Virus record (IMG/VR): IMGVR_UViG_3300042868_004757
Span: 1 to 37,477 of that record
Origin: a virus
Reading direction: 5' to 3' (one strand)
DNA: 37,477 nt
Shown piece after piece: positions 35,512 to 37,477 of this stretch. The translations under genes were made by a program, and so were the position numbers. The notes under the pieces were generated by a model. It did not search any database. It saw nothing but the letters and a program-made list of their open reading frames with translations, and was not told the DNA's origin. The number at the start of each line of letters is the position of its first letter. The first letter of the stretch is position 1.

Positions 35512-36011
35512 CCGCGCTTTACAACCTTGCCAATCAGTATCTAGAGCTTGCCAATACGCTTGCTAACGGCGACTTTGATGCTGAGACAGTGGCAGACACC
35601 ATCGAGGCCAGCGGCATCACTGATGAGCTATCCACAAAGGCGCAAGCCTTGGAATATGTCGCCCGTAGCTCCGAGGCTCACAATGAAGCTATTGATGCGG
35701 AGATTGAACGACTCAAGGCACTCAAAGAGCAGCGAACCAAGATCGCGGCCAATGTGCGCAAGTACATCTACGACAATATGCAACGGATGCAGATTGAAAA
35801 GATTACTTGCCCACTGTGCGAAATGTCGATTGTGAAGAACCCGCCAGCGGTGGAAATGTACGACGCCATGAGCATACCTGCGGACTACATGCGGCAGCCT
35901 GAAACGCCGCCGCCACAGCCCGACAAGGTGAAGATTTTGAAAGCACTCAAAGCCGGTGAAGAAGTGACCGGCGCACGATTAACCCAAACCACGCGACTGC
36001 GTATCAAATAA
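35508..36011 (+). CDS. Gp157-like protein
   Basis: This 167-aa protein starts MTALYNLANQYLELANTLAN. It has a long coiled coil (HNEAIDAEIERLKALKEQRT) and a beta-rich C-terminal end with MSIVKNPPAVEMYDAMSIPA and DYMRQPETPPPQPDKVKILK across residues ~115-155. This is the Siphovirus Gp157 family (PF05565), usually found beside ERF/Bet and SSB genes and linked with phage resistance in streptococci. Its function remains unclear. The start overlaps the erf stop (ATGA). Confidence 0.85.
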   Translation: MTALYNLANQYLELANTLANGDFDAETVADTIEASGITDELSTKAQALEYVARSSEAHNEAIDAEIERLKALKEQRTKIAANVRKYIYDNMQRMQIEKITCPLCEMSIVKNPPAVEMYDAMSIPADYMRQPETPPPQPDKVKILKALKAGEEVTGARLTQTTRLRIK

Positions 36012-36021
36012 AGGAAAAAAC

Positions 36022-36528
36022 ATGGCATCCGTAAACAAAGTAATCATCATGGGCAACGTGGGGCGCGACCCCGAAGTTCGCTACATGGCATCAGGCAAAG
36101 CCGTTGCGAACATCAGCATCGCCACCACTAGCAAGCGCAAAGACAAAGACAGCGGCGACACCATTGAAGATACCCAATGGCATCGGGTAACCTTCTATGA
36201 GCGATTGGCCGAAATTTGCGCGGAGTACGTCAAGAAGGGAAGGCCTGTGTATGTGGAGGGCCGATTGAAATACGGCAAATACACCGACAAAGACGGCGTA
36301 GAGAAAAACACTTGCGACATTGTTGCGACTGAGCTGCAACTGCTCGGTGGGCGTGAAGAAGGCGCAGCGGCAAGCCAACCCGCACCGCGCCAAGCTGCAC
36401 CACGGCCAGCACCTAGCCGCCAAGCGCCTGCGCCTCGGGGTTCACAGGGCAGCGGATTTTCGGATATGGATGACGACATCCCATTCCGTGACCCTATGGC
36501 ATATCGTGGCCATCACTGGATTATCTGA
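36022..36528 (+). CDS. ssb: single-stranded DNA-binding protein
   Basis: This 168-aa protein has an OB fold (residues 1-112): MASVNKVIIMGNVGRDPEVR, then WHRVTFYERLAEICAEYVKK and VYVEGRLKYGKYTDKDGVEK. A Pro/Ala/Arg/Gln-rich linker ends in the acidic motif DMDDDIPF. The motif is not terminal: RDPMAYRGHHWII follows, so the usual SSB tip that binds partner proteins is extended by 13 residues. It should coat ssDNA in replication and ERF annealing. AAAGGA precedes the ATG. Confidence 0.93.
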   Translation: MASVNKVIIMGNVGRDPEVRYMASGKAVANISIATTSKRKDKDSGDTIEDTQWHRVTFYERLAEICAEYVKKGRPVYVEGRLKYGKYTDKDGVEKNTCDIVATELQLLGGREEGAAASQPAPRQAAPRPAPSRQAPAPRGSQGSGFSDMDDDIPFRDPMAYRGHHWII

Positions 36529-36542
36529 GCAAGGAGCAAAGC

Positions 36543-36764
36543 ATGACTACAAATACAGGCGGCCCAGCGTTTCCCTGCACTGAAGAGAACTACCGAGACC
36601 CCAGATGGACAAGCGAAGGGCTTTCACTGCGTGATTACTTTGCAGCCAAGGCCATAGAAGGCGCTTGTAATGGCGACGGAGGTATACCAGAAGGTTCATA
36701 TTGCAACTATCTTGCAGAAAGCGCCTACAAGCTTGCAGACGCCATGCTAAAGGCACGAGGGTAA
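36543..36764 (+). CDS. 73-aa conserved phage protein (GGPAFP...LRDYFAAKA motif)
   Basis: The protein starts MTTNTGGPAFPCTEENYRDP and contains GLSLRDYFAAKAIEGACNGD and CNYLAESAYKLADAMLKA. The N-terminal GGPAFP and central LRDYFAAKA pattern is a widespread small phage protein family of unknown function. AAGGAG lies before the ATG. It is in the plus-strand operon after ssb. Confidence 0.75.
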   Translation: MTTNTGGPAFPCTEENYRDPRWTSEGLSLRDYFAAKAIEGACNGDGGIPEGSYCNYLAESAYKLADAMLKARG

Positions 36765-36800
36765 ACACCTATGGAACCAATCGACCCTCGCCTATACACT
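36757..36800 (+). promoter_or_regulatory. degenerate sixth palindrome with possible -10
   Basis: GAGGGTAAACACCTA (36757-36771) differs from the cassette palindrome in its first base, and TATACACT lies exactly 36 bases from its start (36793-36800). It overlaps the stop of the 73-aa gene and the ATG of the next one. It may be a decayed or weak cassette; chance cannot be excluded. Confidence 0.3.
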
Positions 36801-36935
36801 TTCCTTGAGGACGTTAAAGCAAACGTAACTCAAGCAAACCCAATCGAGGCACTGAGGGCGATTGCCCTTGATGCCCTACTACTTGCACAGGAGTTAGAAA
36901 ATGCACAGACACGATGTGATAGTGATGAGGGCTAG
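36771..36935 (+). CDS. 54-aa helical hypothetical protein
   Basis: The frame MEPIDPRLYTFLEDVKANVT, QANPIEALRAIALDALLLAQ, ELENAQTRCDSDEG is acidic and helical. It follows the 73-aa gene by six bases and overlaps the next frame by 35 bases. It reads like other tiny phage early proteins, with no known function. Confidence 0.6.
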   Translation: MEPIDPRLYTFLEDVKANVTQANPIEALRAIALDALLLAQELENAQTRCDSDEG

Positions 36936-36984
36936 TTTCCTCGCTGGTGTGGTTACTGTTTTGCTTTTGGTGTGGGGTAAGTGA
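36901..36984 (+). CDS. 27-aa membrane peptide
   Basis: The frame MHRHDVIVMRASFLAGVVTV LLLVWGK is preceded by AGGAG at seven bases. It has a single hydrophobic span (residues 11-25) with a His/Arg-rich N-terminus. Its stop overlaps the next start (TGATG at 36982-36986). It overlaps the upstream frame by 35 bases. Likely inserted in the inner membrane; role unknown. Confidence 0.52.
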   Translation: MHRHDVIVMRASFLAGVVTVLLLVWGK

Positions 36985-37121
36985 TGACCCGCTATCAAGC
37001 GCTACGCAGGGAGGGCTGCGGATGGTTTGCAGCGTGGTTTATCGCCGCGATGAACAACGTGCTAGGAGTGCCGAAAGGCGAAATCCGTTTTATGCACATC
37101 ACTATGGAGTATGAGACATGA
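36984..37121 (+). CDS. 45-aa hypothetical protein
   Basis: The frame MTRYQALRREGCGWFAAWFI, AAMNNVLGVPKGEIRFMHIT, MEYET has an aromatic, amphipathic helix near the N-terminus and overlaps both neighbours (one and four bases). Tight coupling on both sides supports translation. Function unknown. Confidence 0.6.
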   Translation: MTRYQALRREGCGWFAAWFIAAMNNVLGVPKGEIRFMHITMEYET

Positions 37122-37462
37122 CCGACCGCGAATTACTGGAAAGCGCGGCTAAGGCTGCGGGCGTGGACATTAAAAGCATATGGACACTAGATCGAGGCTT
37201 TCTTAAAGGCGCATGGAACCCGCTTACAGACGATGGCGACGCGCTGCGGCTTTCCGTTAAACTGCTTATTCAAGTCATTCAAGACCGCATGGGCTTCGTC
37301 AAAGTGGGTTGGAGTGTTGGCTTTGAGTCTGGCACACCATCAGCAGACGGTAGCGGCCCGTGGTACTGGAAGGAATGGCTTGGTGACCACAACGGCGATA
37401 GGCAAGCAGCCACCCGCAGCGCCATAGTGAGAGCAGCAGCGGCTATCGGGGAAAAGCTATGA
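37118..37462 (+). CDS. 114-aa conserved phage protein (WNPLTDDGDALRL motif)
   Basis: The protein starts MTDRELLESAAKAAGVDIKS and contains GAWNPLTDDGDALRLSVKLL and a C-terminal DRQAATRSAIVRAAAAIG. The WNP-x-x-DDGDALRL motif with an AATRRAIVRAAAE-like end is a widespread small phage family, function unknown. The last part is duplicated at 1-134 because of the terminal redundancy. The stop overlaps the next start (ATGA), whose gene is complete only at 131-241. Confidence 0.78.
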   Translation: MTDRELLESAAKAAGVDIKSIWTLDRGFLKGAWNPLTDDGDALRLSVKLLIQVIQDRMGFVKVGWSVGFESGTPSADGSGPWYWKEWLGDHNGDRQAATRSAIVRAAAAIGEKL

Positions 37463-37477
37463 CCTACCCCACATGGC
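37329..37477. repeat. terminal redundancy, right copy
   Basis: This is the copy of bases 1-149 with A at 37455 instead of C. It includes the end of the 114-aa gene and the first 19 bases (37459-37477) of the 36-aa gene that is complete at 131. Confidence 0.9.

Noticed and set aside
1-37477. CRISPR array, integrase, repressor or attachment site
   Set aside because: No spaced direct repeats of CRISPR type, no tyrosine or serine recombinase motifs and no CI/Cro pair were seen. Temperate life is not supported, though it is not strictly excluded.

Overview
The window is a complete or nearly complete genome of a tailed phage with podovirus-type virion genes. Bases 1-149 recur at 37329-37477 with a single mismatch (127 C versus 37455 A), so the sequence closes into a circle of about 37,328 bp. 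The gene set (P22/Bcep-like portal, scaffold, coat, tail accessory and ejection-type proteins, a beta-helix tailspike, ERF annealing protein, Gp157, SSB, lambda O/P-like replication genes, NinB and a Ref-like nuclease) fits a virus of Gram-negative bacteria. Several small conserved proteins look like those of phages of Burkholderiales/Comamonadaceae, but the host is an inference. I see no integrase, no CI-type repressor, no DNA or RNA polymerase and no tRNA, so replication and transcription should rely on host enzymes.

Layout. (1) 592-20152, minus strand: late operon, read from right to left. It starts with a 41-aa membrane peptide and the small and large terminases, followed by portal, FmdB-like zinc ribbon, SGNH hydrolase, scaffold, coat and a small decoration-like protein. 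Next come connector/tail proteins, a GNAT protein, three ejection-type proteins and the tailspike. The lysis cassette (two membrane proteins, GH108 endolysin, 3TM holin) is last. (2) 20153-20709: about 560 bases with no convincing gene. They hold a cluster of hairpins (20175-20440) and an inverted repeat, and lie exactly where a late leader RNA, antiterminator or cos/pac site would be expected. (3) 20798-33869, minus strand: early/middle operon of tightly overlapping genes, mostly joined by ATGA or TAATG. It contains a SNF2-like helicase with a DNA methyltransferase, MazG, O- and P-like replication proteins, many small accessory proteins, a PD-(D/E)XK nuclease, NinB, a homing endonuclease that appears to have truncated a neighbour, and a Ref-like nuclease. 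(4) 33998-37477 continuing through the circle junction to 614, plus strand: a single-gene unit ending in a terminator, then the ERF/Gp157/SSB operon and its trail of small genes.

The most striking signal is regulatory. A 14-15-bp palindrome (TAGGGTTTNCCCTA type) occurs at five sites: 20791, 23884, 28670, 33927 and 34353. At every site a GAYAAT -10-like hexamer lies 37-38 bases downstream of the palindrome start, on the strand of the following gene, and recognisable -35 boxes are poor. The palindrome would centre near -43, the geometry of a class II activator site. This looks like a phage regulon joining early, recombination and late transcription. The regulator is not identified.

At least ten short genes (20-60 codons) that standard length cut-offs would miss are supported by stop/start overlaps and ribosome binding sites, and are listed individually.
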